DNA from: JACDER01 sp963717765
Lineage (GTDB): Bacteria; Actinomycetota; Thermoleophilia; Gaiellales; Gaiellaceae
Length of the DNA: 64,000 bases
Assembly: GCA_963717765.1 (NCBI GenBank)
Contig: CAVQWX010000001.1
Location: 62,001 to 126,000 of the forward strand
Direction: 5' to 3'
Shown: one piece after another, positions 1 to 8,320 of the stretch
Layout: the number at the start of each line of letters is the position of its first letter
How positions within the stretch are numbered: the first letter of the stretch is position 1
Program-made: the position numbers and the translations under genes
Notes under the pieces: model-generated
The model's input: the letters and a program-made list of their open reading frames with translations, nothing else
Told to the model about the DNA's origin: nothing
Databases searched by the model: none

Positions 1-350
1 GCGCGCACACGGCTCCTGAACTCGCGGATGGAGAACGGCTTCGTGATGTAGTCGTCGGCGCCGAGCTCGAGCCCGACCACCTTGTCCAGCTCGTCGTCGC
101 GCGCCGTGAGCATGATGATCGGCACCTGGCTGGTCGCGCGCAGACGCTTGCAGACCTCGAGGCCGTCGAGCTTCGGAAGCATGATGTCGAGGACGACGAG
201 GTCGACGCGCTCGCGCGCGAACTGGTCGAGCGCCTCCTCCCCGTCACGCGCGGGGACGACGCGATACCCGTCCCGCTCGAGTGGATAGGTGAGGAGCTTC
301 TGGACGGCGTCCTCGTCGTCTACGAGCAGAATGGTCGCTGAGTCGGGCAC
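1..350 (-). CDS. OmpR/PhoB-type response regulator, N-terminal receiver (cut by window edge)
   Basis: Reading leftward from a GTG, the product opens with the receiver fold: acidic pair D11-D12 after the first strand, phospho-acceptor D55 in the motif VVLDIMLP, T82 in IIMLT and K104 in ITKPF. These are the five conserved residues of two-component receivers. The KPFSIREF ending is typical of OmpR/PhoB regulators, so a winged-helix output domain should follow beyond base 1. It would be phosphorylated by a histidine kinase and control transcription. No kinase is visible here. Start choice: no ATG lies in frame upstream, and GTG at 350 places the first beta strand correctly. Transcription runs out of the window, divergent from the M28-like gene. 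Confidence 0.9.
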   Translation of the reverse strand, partial: MPDSATILLVDDEDAVQKLLTYPLERDGYRVVPARDGEEALDQFARERVDLVVLDIMLPKLDGLEVCKRLRATSQVPIIMLTARDDELDKVVGLELGADDYITKPFSIREFRSRVR

Positions 351-472
351 GCTGATTCCACTCGAACGGTAGCGCGGAGTCGCGCCGAAGAGCAGTCGAA
401 GGGTCGCGGCAGTCGCGCGAGATCGTGGCAGCAACCATCTAAACTCGCCAACCGCATGTTCGCGCCGAACCT

Positions 473-490
473 GCCGCCCCGCAGGGCGGC
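473..490. promoter_or_regulatory. Small hairpin just upstream of the M28-like gene
   Basis: GCCGCCC at 473-479 and GGGCGGC at 484-490 form a perfect 7 bp stem with a CGCA loop, 14 bases before the ATG at 505. A TAGCTT box follows at 495-500. The hairpin could be the end of an upstream transcript or a regulatory palindrome overlapping the promoter. There is no T-run, so a simple terminator is not supported. Confidence 0.35.
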
Positions 491-504
491 CCTCTAGCTT
501 CGAC

Positions 505-2406
505 ATGGCGGCGCCCCCGCCCCGACGAGCGCGCCGGCGGGCGCGGCGCGGATCGCTCGAGCGTCCGATCAACGCGCGTTCCTACCGCGGCACATGGCTG
601 CTCGTGGCGATCCCACTGCTGATCGCAGCCTTCAGCGTCAAGAAAGCCACGACTCTGCCCCTCCCCAGCCTGCCGCCGGCATTCGACACGACAGCGGCTC
701 TCGACCTCGCCGACGAGCTCGCCGGCTCGATCCCGAGCCGGAAGCCGGGAACCCCCGGGGGTCGGCGCGCGGCCAAGTGGGTCGCGTCGAAGTTCGAGCT
801 CGAGGGCTTCACGCCGAGTGTCGACCACTTCAGCGCGGACATCCCGGGAATGGGCAAGACACAGCTCTCGAACGTTGTCGCCATCGCGCCGGGCCGCTCG
901 CCGGAAGCGATCGTGCTCATGGCGCATCGCGACGACACGGGGATCGACCCGGGGGCGAACGACAACGCGTCGGGCACCGGTGCGATGCTCGAGCTCGCAC
1001 GCGAGTACGCGAGCCTGGGCAGGGGCTCGAGGGCCTCTCCCGGCACCGGCCCGGCGCACAACATCATCTTCCTCTCCACCGACGGCGGGTCGTACGGCGC
1101 GCTCGGCGCGTACCGCTTTGCCACGCACTCGCCCTACCGGAACCGCGTTCTGGCAGTCGTCGATATCGACGCGCTCGCCGGAAAGGACACTCCGGCCATC
1201 CAGTTCTCCGGCGATGCGCCGCGCTCGCCACCCGCAACGCTCGTACAAACGGCTGTCTCACGCCTGAAGGAACAGAGCCCCCGCGCCGAGCTGCGCCACC
1301 CCGGCTTTCTCGCACAGCTCATCGACCTCGGGTTCCCGTTCAACCTGTATGAACAGGCACCGCTCGTCGGGCGCGGTATCTCCGCCGTGACCCTGACAAC
1401 AGGAGGAAACCGGCACACGAGCGACACGGCCGACACGCCTGACCGCCTCCACGTCCGCCGACTGGGGCAGATGGGCCGCGCGACGCAGCTGCTCCTCGGC
1501 TCGCTCGACCAGGGCCTGGAGCTGACCGCCGGCTCCTCGAGCTACGTCTTCCTCGGCTCCCGGTTTCTGCCGGGCTGGGCGCTCGAGCTTGTGCTGATCG
1601 CAATGCTCGTACCGTTCCTGACCGCGGTCGTCGACCTGTTTGCGTACTGCCGCCGGCGACGGATCCGATTGATCGGATCGATCCGGAGCTACGTCCGCCG
1701 CCTCGGCTTCTGGGCCTGGGTCGGCCTGGCCTTCCTCTTCCTGAGCCTGCTCGGCGCCTGGCCGCGGGGCATCGCGCTGCCGCCTAACCTCAGCACCACG
1801 GCTGCAGGGCGCTGGCCGGCGCTGGGGCTCGTCGGGCTTATCGTCCTCGCATGCATCGGGTGGCTCGTCGCTCGCGAGCGGCTGTTGCCCCGGCGTCCGG
1901 TGCGGCCCGAGGAGCGGCTCGCCGGTTACTGCGGAGCGTTGGTGGCCCTCGCGATCCTGGCGCTCCTGACCGCCGCCTCGAACCCGTACGCGCTCATATT
2001 CATCCTTCCGTCGGTCCATACGTGGCTGTGGCTCCCCCAGGTTCGCGACCGGCCGCCGTGGGTGCGGTTGCTGCTGCTCGCAGCCGGCTTCGTAGGGCCG
2101 TTCCTGCTGATCGGTTCCATGGCATGGCGCTTCGGACTCGGGATGGACGCGCCCTGGTACCTGGCGGAACTGACCGCCATCGGTTACGTGCCGTTCCCGG
2201 CGATTGCGATCTTCCTGGCGTGGCTCGCGGTCGCGGGGCAGCTGATCGCGCTGGAGTCGTACCGCTACGCGCCCTATCCAACGGCCGCCGAGCGCAAGGG
2301 CCGCGGCCCGTTTCGCGCCGGGATGCGACGCCTGGCGGGCAATCGGCGCCGCCCGTATCCGCAGGACGAGCTCGCCGAACGGCGCGCCGCCCGCGGCGGG
2401 CACTGA
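505..2406 (+). CDS. Membrane-anchored M28-like peptidase, glutamate pair missing
   Basis: The 633-residue protein has an arginine-rich N-terminus, one membrane segment (about 30-48), an extracytoplasmic M28 aminopeptidase-like domain (about 65-345) and roughly seven C-terminal membrane segments. Zinc-ligand positions of M28 are recognisable: H in AHRDD (about 140), D in GANDNASG (about 152), D in VDID (about 224) and H in GNRHTSD (about 308). The segment that normally reads EE (catalytic base plus ligand) is instead STDGGSYGALG at about 190-200, so both glutamates are absent. The fold is well supported. Activity as a di-zinc aminopeptidase is doubtful, and it may be a divergent subfamily or a binding protein. 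The gene ends 4 bases before the convergent moeA. Confidence 0.8.
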   Translation: MAAPPPRRARRRARRGSLERPINARSYRGTWLLVAIPLLIAAFSVKKATTLPLPSLPPAFDTTAALDLADELAGSIPSRKPGTPGGRRAAKWVASKFELEGFTPSVDHFSADIPGMGKTQLSNVVAIAPGRSPEAIVLMAHRDDTGIDPGANDNASGTGAMLELAREYASLGRGSRASPGTGPAHNIIFLSTDGGSYGALGAYRFATHSPYRNRVLAVVDIDALAGKDTPAIQFSGDAPRSPPATLVQTAVSRLKEQSPRAELRHPGFLAQLIDLGFPFNLYEQAPLVGRGISAVTLTTGGNRHTSDTADTPDRLHVRRLGQMGRATQLLLGSLDQGLELTAGSSSYVFLGSRFLPGWALELVLIAMLVPFLTAVVDLFAYCRRRRIRLIGSIRSYVRRLGFWAWVGLAFLFLSLLGAWPRGIALPPNLSTTAAGRWPALGLVGLIVLACIGWLVARERLLPRRPVRPEERLAGYCGALVALAILALLTAASNPYALIFILPSVHTWLWLPQVRDRPPWVRLLLLAAGFVGPFLLIGSMAWRFGLGMDAPWYLAELTAIGYVPFPAIAIFLAWLAVAGQLIALESYRYAPYPTAAERKGRGPFRAGMRRLAGNRRRPYPQDELAERRAARGGH

Positions 2407-2410
2407 GACG

Positions 2411-3604
2411 TCAGCTCAAAACGAGATACCGCACCTCAGAACCTGCCGAAAGCTCCCCCTTTCCGCGCGGAACGTGCACGAGGACGTCCGCGGAGGCCGC
2501 CCGTGCGATCATGTGCGATTCCTGCCCGCTCAGCGGCCTGATTCGGGGAAGCGCGTCCCCATCCAAGCGATTTCCACGTAGAAACTCGTCACGTTCCGCG
2601 TTCCGGCGAACGGCAGCCGCAAGGGCCCCGGTCTCGAACCTGGGTCGGGGATCGGATGCACCCTGCAGCGCAAGCACGGCCGGCCGCACGAAGAGCTCGA
2701 ACCCCACGAGCGACGACACCGGGTTCCCGGGCAGTCCGAAGACGAGCGAGCCCTCCCGTACGCCGAACGCAAGCGGCTTTCCCGGCTTGACCGCGACGCC
2801 CCAGAAGATCTCGCGCACCCCGAGCTCCGCCTCGATGCGGCGGACGAGGTCGTGCGGCCCGACGGAGACGCCACCGGAGGTGACGACCAGGTCGGCCTCG
2901 AGGGCACGCTCGATCGCGCGCCGGTGCGCGCCCTCGTCGTCCGCGACCGCCGGGAGCACCTCGACGGAGGCACCCGCCGCGACCAGCTGAGCCGCGAGCA
3001 TCAGCCCGTTGGCCTCGTAGACCTCCCCGGGCCCAAGCGGCTCTCCGGGCGTGCGGAGCTCGGTTCCGGTGGTCAGAACGGAGGCGCGCGGACGCTGCGT
3101 CGAGCGCACAGCCGGCAGACCGGCGGCAGCGACGGCTCCCATCTGGGCCGCGGAGAGGCGTACGCCGGCCGAGGCGACCACCGAGCCCGCGGCGACATCA
3201 CCGCCGCGAGGACGGACGTTGGCACCGGGGGCAACGGCAGCAGGTATCTCAACTTCGTTGTCACGATCGACAACATACTCTATGGGGATGACGGCATCGG
3301 CTCCCTGGGGAACCACGCCGCCGGTGGCGATTCCCATCGCCTCTCCCGCGCGAAGCGGCTGAGACGCCGGCCTGCCGGCCGCGATCCTGAAGACAACCGG
3401 CAGCGTCCCAGGCGTATCGGCGGAGCGAACCGCGAAGCCGTCCATCGCGGAGCTCGGAAACGGCGGAAGGTCGACCTGGGCGACCGCGTCCTCGGCGAGG
3501 AACCTGCCCCGAGCGTCTCCGATCGGAACGGGCTCGACGGCAAGCGGCCGCACCTCGGCGAGAATCGCCGCCACCGCCTCCTCCATGGTCAGCAGCTGAG
3601 CCAT
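2411..3604 (-). CDS. moeA: Molybdopterin molybdenumtransferase MoeA
   Basis: This 397-residue protein inserts molybdate into adenylylated molybdopterin, the last step of molybdenum cofactor synthesis, in the cytoplasm. The family sequence is clear: SSAMDGFAVR near residue 47, TGGVVPQGADAVI near 95, the MoCF_biosynth core with TTGTEL, TSGGVSVGPHD and FGLPGNPVSS, and a C-terminal MoeA domain IV. I chose the ATG at 3604 (MAQLLTMEEA) because it gives the normal N-terminus; longer readings are low-complexity. The start lies 22 bases from the divergent glycosyltransferase, with a shared symmetric -10 box between them. No other moa/mob genes are in view. Confidence 0.95.
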   Translation of the reverse strand: MAQLLTMEEAVAAILAEVRPLAVEPVPIGDARGRFLAEDAVAQVDLPPFPSSAMDGFAVRSADTPGTLPVVFRIAAGRPASQPLRAGEAMGIATGGVVPQGADAVIPIEYVVDRDNEVEIPAAVAPGANVRPRGGDVAAGSVVASAGVRLSAAQMGAVAAAGLPAVRSTQRPRASVLTTGTELRTPGEPLGPGEVYEANGLMLAAQLVAAGASVEVLPAVADDEGAHRRAIERALEADLVVTSGGVSVGPHDLVRRIEAELGVREIFWGVAVKPGKPLAFGVREGSLVFGLPGNPVSSLVGFELFVRPAVLALQGASDPRPRFETGALAAAVRRNAERDEFLRGNRLDGDALPRIRPLSGQESHMIARAASADVLVHVPRGKGELSAGSEVRYLVLS

Positions 3605-3614
3605 CGGCGCCGCA

Positions 3615-3621
3615 TAAGCTA
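3615..3621. promoter_or_regulatory. Symmetric bidirectional -10 box between moeA and the GT2 gene
   Basis: TAAGCTA reads as a -10 hexamer on both strands: TAAGCT rightward and TAGCTT leftward. Rightward, six bases separate it from the GTG at 3627, so that transcript would be leaderless. Leftward, the moeA ATG is 11 bases away. The gap is only 22 bp, so both genes must initiate within it. No clear -35 is seen. Confidence 0.5.
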
Positions 3622-3626
3622 CTGCC

Positions 3627-4598
3627 GTGACAGCCGCCGGCGAACCGATCGGGCCGCGATCGATCTCGGTCGTGGTTCCCGTACACGACGAAGAGCGGAC
3701 AGTCGCGCTGCTCTTCGAGGAGCTCCAGGCCGCGCTCGAGCCGCTCGACCGGCCCTGGGAGGTCCTGTTCGTGGACGACGGCTCCGTGGACGGGACGTTC
3801 GCCGCGCTCACGAGGCTTCACTCCCAGCACGAGGAGGTTCGCGTCGTCCGCCTCCGCCGCAATTTCGGCAAGGCGGCCGCGCTCCAGGCGGGTTTCACCC
3901 AGTCCCGCGGCGAGGTCGTGGTGACGATCGACGGCGACCTGCAGGACGACCCCGCCGAGATCCCACGGCTCCTGGCCAAGCTGGAGGAAGGCTTCGACCT
4001 GGTCTCGGGATGGAAGACGCGCCGGCAGGACTCCTGGCGTCGGCGCTGGCTCTCCAAGATCTTCAACTTCACCGCCAGCCGGATGTCCGGATTGCACCTG
4101 CACGACATGAACTGCGGCTTCAAGGCCTACCGCTCCGAAGTCGTGAAAGGCCTGCGTCTCTACGGAGAGCTGCACCGCTTCATCCCGGTGCTCGCGCACT
4201 ACCGCGGCTACCGCATCGCCGAGCTTCCCGTCAACCACCGCCCCCGCAACCATGGCCGCTCCCGCTACGGCGTCGAGCGCTACTTGCGCGGCTTCTTCGA
4301 CCTCCTCTCGGTGTCGTTCCTGGGCCGTTACGGGCACCGCCCGCTCCACCTGTTCGGCGGTCTGGGGCTCCTTCTCGGCCTGAGCGGAACGGGGATCCTG
4401 CTCTACCTGACGGGCGTGAAGATCGCCGGGGAAGCGATCGGCAAGCGTCCGCTGCTCATTCTCGGCGTGCTGCTCGTCGTCGTCGGAATCCAGCTCTTCT
4501 CGCTCGGCCTGCTCAGCGAGATGATCATCAGCCACCACGAGGAGCGGGCGGACGAGCGGGGCCGCGTAGAGCTCCGGGTCGAGGAGATCCTGCAGTAG
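3627..4598 (+). CDS. Family 2 glycosyltransferase with two C-terminal membrane helices (polyprenol-phosphate sugar synthase type)
   Basis: The 323-residue protein begins with the GT-A signature VVVPVHDEE, followed by FVDDGSVDGT (about 50-60), IDGDLQDDP (DXD-like) and a conserved NCGFKAYR motif around 167. After about 235 come two membrane segments (FGGLGLLLGLSGTGILLYL and LLILGVLLVVVGIQLFSLGLL). This is the GtrB/DPM1 architecture, which transfers a sugar from a nucleotide donor to a polyprenyl phosphate on the inner membrane face. The exact sugar cannot be read. It is followed with a 1-base overlap by a GT4-type gene and then DUF2079, suggesting an envelope glycosylation operon. The GTG start follows a -10 box by six bases. 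Confidence 0.9.
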   Translation: MTAAGEPIGPRSISVVVPVHDEERTVALLFEELQAALEPLDRPWEVLFVDDGSVDGTFAALTRLHSQHEEVRVVRLRRNFGKAAALQAGFTQSRGEVVVTIDGDLQDDPAEIPRLLAKLEEGFDLVSGWKTRRQDSWRRRWLSKIFNFTASRMSGLHLHDMNCGFKAYRSEVVKGLRLYGELHRFIPVLAHYRGYRIAELPVNHRPRNHGRSRYGVERYLRGFFDLLSVSFLGRYGHRPLHLFGGLGLLLGLSGTGILLYLTGVKIAGEAIGKRPLLILGVLLVVVGIQLFSLGLLSEMIISHHEERADERGRVELRVEEILQ

Positions 4599-5665
4599 CT
4601 ACTCCACTCCGCGTCCTCTACTTCGGGACGTACGAGCGCACGTATCCGCGAAACGCCCAGGTGATCTCGTGCCTGCGCCGGGCGGGCGCCGACGTCGTGG
4701 AGCGGCACGTCCCGGTGTGGGAGGGCGACGAGCACAAATGGAAGGCCGGGATCGTGGCGCTCGCGCGCGTGGCGCAGGCGGAGCTGAAGCTCCTGCGGCG
4801 GGAGGACGCCGACTTCGACGTGCTCGTCGTGGGCTATCCGGGACAGCTCGACCTTCCCGCGGCCAGGCGTGCAGCGCGCGGAAAGCCGATCGTGTTCAAC
4901 CCGCTCGTATCGCTCTGGGACACGTGGGTCGCCGACCGCAGGCGCTTCACACCAGGCAGCGCCGCCGGCCGGGCGCTGGCGCGGATCGACAGCGCGGCCT
5001 TCCGCGCCGCCGATCTCGTCGTCGCCGACACCGAACAGAGCGCGGCCTTCTTCGCGGGCCTCGCGCACATGCCGGCCGAGCGCTTCGCGGTCTGCCTGGT
5101 CGGCGCGGAAGAGCGGGTTTTCCATCCAGTTTGGAGCCCCGAGAGCGACTTCCTGTTCGTGGGCAAGCTGATCCCGCTGCACGGGTTGGAGACGATCCTC
5201 GCCGCGGCGCGGCTCGTCCCGGATCTCCGCATCACCGTGGCGGGGCGGGGACAGCTCGGCGCGCTGCTCGAAACGCGCCCGCCGAACGTCGAGTGGGTTC
5301 CCTGGATCGAGTACGACCGGCTCGGAGATGCCTACCGCGGCTGCCTCTGCGCCCTCGGGATCTTCGGCACGTCCGCGAAGGCGGCGCGGGTGATTCCCAA
5401 CAAGGTGTTCCAGGCGCTCGCGTGCGGGGCTCCGGTGATCACCGCCGACACCCCGGCCGCGCGCGAGCTGCTGGCCGACCGGGAGAGCGCGCTGCTCGTT
5501 CCGCCGGGCGACGCGGAGGCGCTCGCGGACGCGCTGCGCACGGCGGCGGGCGACCGCGACCTCCTCGCCCGAATCGCACAGGGAGGGCGCCGCGCGTACG
5601 AGGAGCGCGCGAGCGAGGACGTCCTCGGCCGGCGCTGGCGCCAGGTCCTCGAGGAGGTCTCGTGA
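4598..5665 (+). CDS. Family 4-type glycosyltransferase, no normal start codon visible
   Basis: The conserved coding sequence opens with LRVLYFGTYERTYPRN and ends with a GT-B C-terminal half: FLFVGKLIPLHG (about 185), WIEYDRL, the nucleotide-sugar binding stretch IPNKVFQALACGAPVITAD (about 265-285) and LLVPPGDAEALADAL. It is likely a retaining glycosyltransferase of the GT4 group (about 355 residues). No ATG, GTG, TTG or CTG lies in frame near the expected start. The first in-frame GTG (4661) would remove the first beta strand with its FGTY motif. I therefore mark coding from base 4598, where the upstream stop ends. An unusual start or a sequence error is possible. The stop overlaps the next start as GTGA. 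Confidence 0.8.
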   Translation, partial: ATPLRVLYFGTYERTYPRNAQVISCLRRAGADVVERHVPVWEGDEHKWKAGIVALARVAQAELKLLRREDADFDVLVVGYPGQLDLPAARRAARGKPIVFNPLVSLWDTWVADRRRFTPGSAAGRALARIDSAAFRAADLVVADTEQSAAFFAGLAHMPAERFAVCLVGAEERVFHPVWSPESDFLFVGKLIPLHGLETILAAARLVPDLRITVAGRGQLGALLETRPPNVEWVPWIEYDRLGDAYRGCLCALGIFGTSAKAARVIPNKVFQALACGAPVITADTPAARELLADRESALLVPPGDAEALADALRTAAGDRDLLARIAQGGRRAYEERASEDVLGRRWRQVLEEVS

Positions 5666-7116
5666 AGGTCCGGCTCCCCTCGCCGAAAGTGCTCCTCTGG
5701 GTCGCGATGGCGGCGTTCGCCGCCGAGTTCACATCGCTGTCCATCCTCCGCCACCGCGGATACAACACAGGTCGGTTCGACCTCGGGAACTTCGTCCAGG
5801 CGATCTGGACGACCGCACACGGCGACGGCGTCCTCCAGCAGACCAATCTGCACGGCGAGCAGATCTCCCGCCTCGGCGTTCACTTCGAGCCGATCCTGCT
5901 TGTGTTCGCGCCGCTGTGGTGGATCTGGCCGCGGCCGGAGATGCTGCTGACCGTCCAGGCAATCGTCCTCGCGCTGGGCGCTCTCCCGGTGTTCTGGCTC
6001 GCACGCAAGCACCTGCGCTCGGAGCGAGCTGCGTTCGGCCTGGCCCTCGTATACCTGATCTACCCGCCGCTCCAGTGGCTCGCGCTGGACGAGTTCCATC
6101 CCGGAGCGCTCGGCTGCTCGCTGCTCCTCTTCGCCTTCTGGTACCTGGACGAGGACCGGCTCGTGCCGTTCATCGTCTTCGCGCTGCTCGCGTGCACGAC
6201 GCGGGAGGAGATGCCGCTCGTGGTGGCGGGATTGGGGGTCTACTACGCCATCACCCGGAGGCGGTGGTGGTTCGGGCTCGGCGTCGCCGCGATCGGGCTC
6301 ACGGCGACGGCTCTCATCGTCGAGGTGCTCACGCCGTACTTCCGCCACGGAGCGCCGCTCAGCTTCTACGGGCGCTACAAGGACGTTGGGGGATCGCCGC
6401 GAGAGGCGCTGCGGATGATCTTCACCCACCCGATCCACGTCCTGCAGATCGTCTTCGACCATCGCGGCGTCCGCTACCTCCTCGGGCTCTTCGCGCCGCT
6501 CGTCGGTCTCTGCTTTCTCGCCCCGCTCGCGCTCATCCCCGCGCTTCCGCTCCTCGCGATCAACCTCCTCTCGAGCGCGCACGGACAGACGTCGATCCAC
6601 TTCCACTACACCGCCGGCGAGATTCCGATCCTGATCGCCGCAACGGTGCTCGGAGTTGCGTGGCTCGCACGGCGGAGGCCCGGCGTGACCATTCCCGTGA
6701 TCGGCGTGGCGATCGCCGCGACGATCATCGGCAACTACATCCTCGGTCCGCTGCCCATGTGGCGGCACCTGCCGGGAGGCCAGCAGTTGGGCGCCGACCG
6801 GTCTGACGTCACGCGGCACGACTACATCGCGGACGAGGCGGTCGAGTTGGTCCCGGCGGACGTGGTCGTGAGCGCGACGAACAACCTGGGGGCGCACCTA
6901 TCCGCCCGCCGCAAGTTCTTGAGCTTCCCGGTCCTGCAGGACTCCACCTGGGTTGCATACGACGGCAAGCGTCCAAGCCTCGCCGATCGGCTCGTGACGG
7001 TCGAGCAGGCGCACAAGAAGCTCGTGTTCCTCCAGCACTCGCCGGAGTGGCAGCTCGTCTTCCAGCAGGACAAGATCTACGTCTTCAAGCGGATTCCGGG
7101 TGCTAGAGCGGGATAG
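5662..7116 (+). CDS. DUF2079 polytopic membrane protein
   Basis: The 484-residue protein matches the DUF2079 family by its opening RFDLGNFVQAIW motif (about 38-49), the extracytoplasmic VHFEPIL segment, FHPGALG and about ten hydrophobic helices followed by a soluble C-terminal part (about 385-484) with conserved VVSATNNLGAHLS. The family resembles GT-C glycosyltransferases in topology and sits beside sugar-transfer genes. Catalysis is unproven. The GTG start overlaps the upstream stop (GTGA), indicating translational coupling to the glycosyltransferase. The 3' end overlaps the convergent GT87 gene by 14 bases. Confidence 0.88.
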   Translation: MKVRLPSPKVLLWVAMAAFAAEFTSLSILRHRGYNTGRFDLGNFVQAIWTTAHGDGVLQQTNLHGEQISRLGVHFEPILLVFAPLWWIWPRPEMLLTVQAIVLALGALPVFWLARKHLRSERAAFGLALVYLIYPPLQWLALDEFHPGALGCSLLLFAFWYLDEDRLVPFIVFALLACTTREEMPLVVAGLGVYYAITRRRWWFGLGVAAIGLTATALIVEVLTPYFRHGAPLSFYGRYKDVGGSPREALRMIFTHPIHVLQIVFDHRGVRYLLGLFAPLVGLCFLAPLALIPALPLLAINLLSSAHGQTSIHFHYTAGEIPILIAATVLGVAWLARRRPGVTIPVIGVAIAATIIGNYILGPLPMWRHLPGGQQLGADRSDVTRHDYIADEAVELVPADVVVSATNNLGAHLSARRKFLSFPVLQDSTWVAYDGKRPSLADRLVTVEQAHKKLVFLQHSPEWQLVFQQDKIYVFKRIPGARAG

Positions 7117-8320
7117 TCTGGCGAAGCATGTAGGCGCAGAGGACGAGTGCTAGCCCCTGCGCGGCTTTGTCCTCCTCCGCGGCCGCGAGCGGCACGACCC
7201 AGACCGCGTACCACGGGACGAGGTACGGCGTCGCGAGCAGCAGCAGCCCGGCGGCGAGGCCGAGCCGCGCACGTCCGCGCCAGGCTTCACGCAGGAGCCA
7301 CAGGTAGGCGAGGGCGAAGCCGAGCGCGGCGAGGCCAAGCGCGAGCCAGTCCGGAAAGCCGATCTGCTCGAGCCGGTGAGGGATGGCGAATTGCGTCTCG
7401 TCGTGCGCGTTTCGCGCCAGCGGGCCGAGCGCGCCGAGCCAGTGGTAGCCGTACTGCCACGTCGCGAGTGCGACCAGCCCCGCGGCAGCGGCGGCGAAGC
7501 CGAGGTGCCCGACCTGCCGCTTGTTCGCGCGCGCTTCGAGGGCGCGAAGCGGAAGGAAGATCAGCGGTATCCACTTGATCAGGACCGCCGCGACCCAGGC
7601 GACGCCGGCCCACTGCCGCTTCCCGGTTGCGCCGAGCGCGAGCGCGCCGGTGACGAGTCCCGCCATCCAGACGTCGTTGTGCCCGCCGCCCGCCATGTGC
7701 ACGGCCAGGAGCGGGTTCCACCCGACGAAAGCGCACGCGAACGCGCGGCGGCCGCGCGCCAGGAAGGTCGCCAGCCCGGTCGCGGCCAGCAGAGCAACGG
7801 CGGCCAGCGTCTTGTACGTCCACGCGGCGGCATCCGCCGACTCGCCGTCCGCGAGCGCCAGCGGCTCCGATGTGAGCGTGAACGCCGGGCCGTACACCGA
7901 CGTGGTGTCGACCCACTTCTCGCCCACATACGGGAACGCAGGGTCGAGCGGGAAGTCCGACGGCGTCTGCACGTACGGGTTCGCGCCGTGCACCGCGGCG
8001 ATGCGCCCGTAGTCCCAGTACGTCCACGCGTCGGTGGAGAGCAGGAGCGGCGCAGCCAGCGGCGTGAGCTGGATGGCAACGGCCAGGCTCGCGACCGCCA
8101 CGAGCCGCAGCCCGAAGCGGCGGATCAGGTAGAGCCCGCCGACATAGCAGGCGAACGCGCCGACCAGGCAGCCGAGGAAGATCCACGACCACTTGTCGAC
8201 TCCTGCGGTCGCGCCGCCTTTCTGCGCCGCGATCCTCGAGTCGTGAGGCCACGCGACGGCCGCGCAGACCGCGACGAGCGCGAGGGTGAGTGCTCCGGCG
8301 CCGGCGGCGGCTCGGCTCAG
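7103..8320 (-). CDS. GT87-like polyprenol-phosphate-mannose mannosyltransferase, CTG start
   Basis: This is a multi-helix GT-C protein with an extracytoplasmic loop beginning STDAWTYWDYGRIAAVHGANPY (D is the usual catalytic-loop acid; the quoted stretch is read in two parts, STDAWTYWDY and GRIAAVHGANPY) and the conserved GWNPLLAVHMAGGGHND motif seen in MptB/GT87 mannosyltransferases. The first in-frame GTG (8101) would delete about 73 residues that are clearly coding and hydrophobic, including KWSWIFLGCLVGAF. CTG at 8320 overlaps the TGA of the penicillin-binding protein gene as CTGA, so I take it as the start (405 residues). It likely transfers mannose from a lipid-linked donor outside the membrane. 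A Ppm1-like synthase that could make such a donor is at 58.5-59.3 kb. Confidence 0.78.
   Translation of the reverse strand: MSRAAAGAGALTLALVAVCAAVAWPHDSRIAAQKGGATAGVDKWSWIFLGCLVGAFACYVGGLYLIRRFGLRLVAVASLAVAIQLTPLAAPLLLSTDAWTYWDYGRIAAVHGANPYVQTPSDFPLDPAFPYVGEKWVDTTSVYGPAFTLTSEPLALADGESADAAAWTYKTLAAVALLAATGLATFLARGRRAFACAFVGWNPLLAVHMAGGGHNDVWMAGLVTGALALGATGKRQWAGVAWVAAVLIKWIPLIFLPLRALEARANKRQVGHLGFAAAAAGLVALATWQYGYHWLGALGPLARNAHDETQFAIPHRLEQIGFPDWLALGLAALGFALAYLWLLREAWRGRARLGLAAGLLLLATPYLVPWYAVWVVPLAAAEEDKAAQGLALVLCAYMLRQTIPL

Noticed and set aside
5332..6897. A 521-codon minus-strand frame opposite the GT4/DUF2079 genes
   Set aside because: Charged, low-complexity shadow with no motif; the plus-strand genes are conserved membrane and enzyme families.
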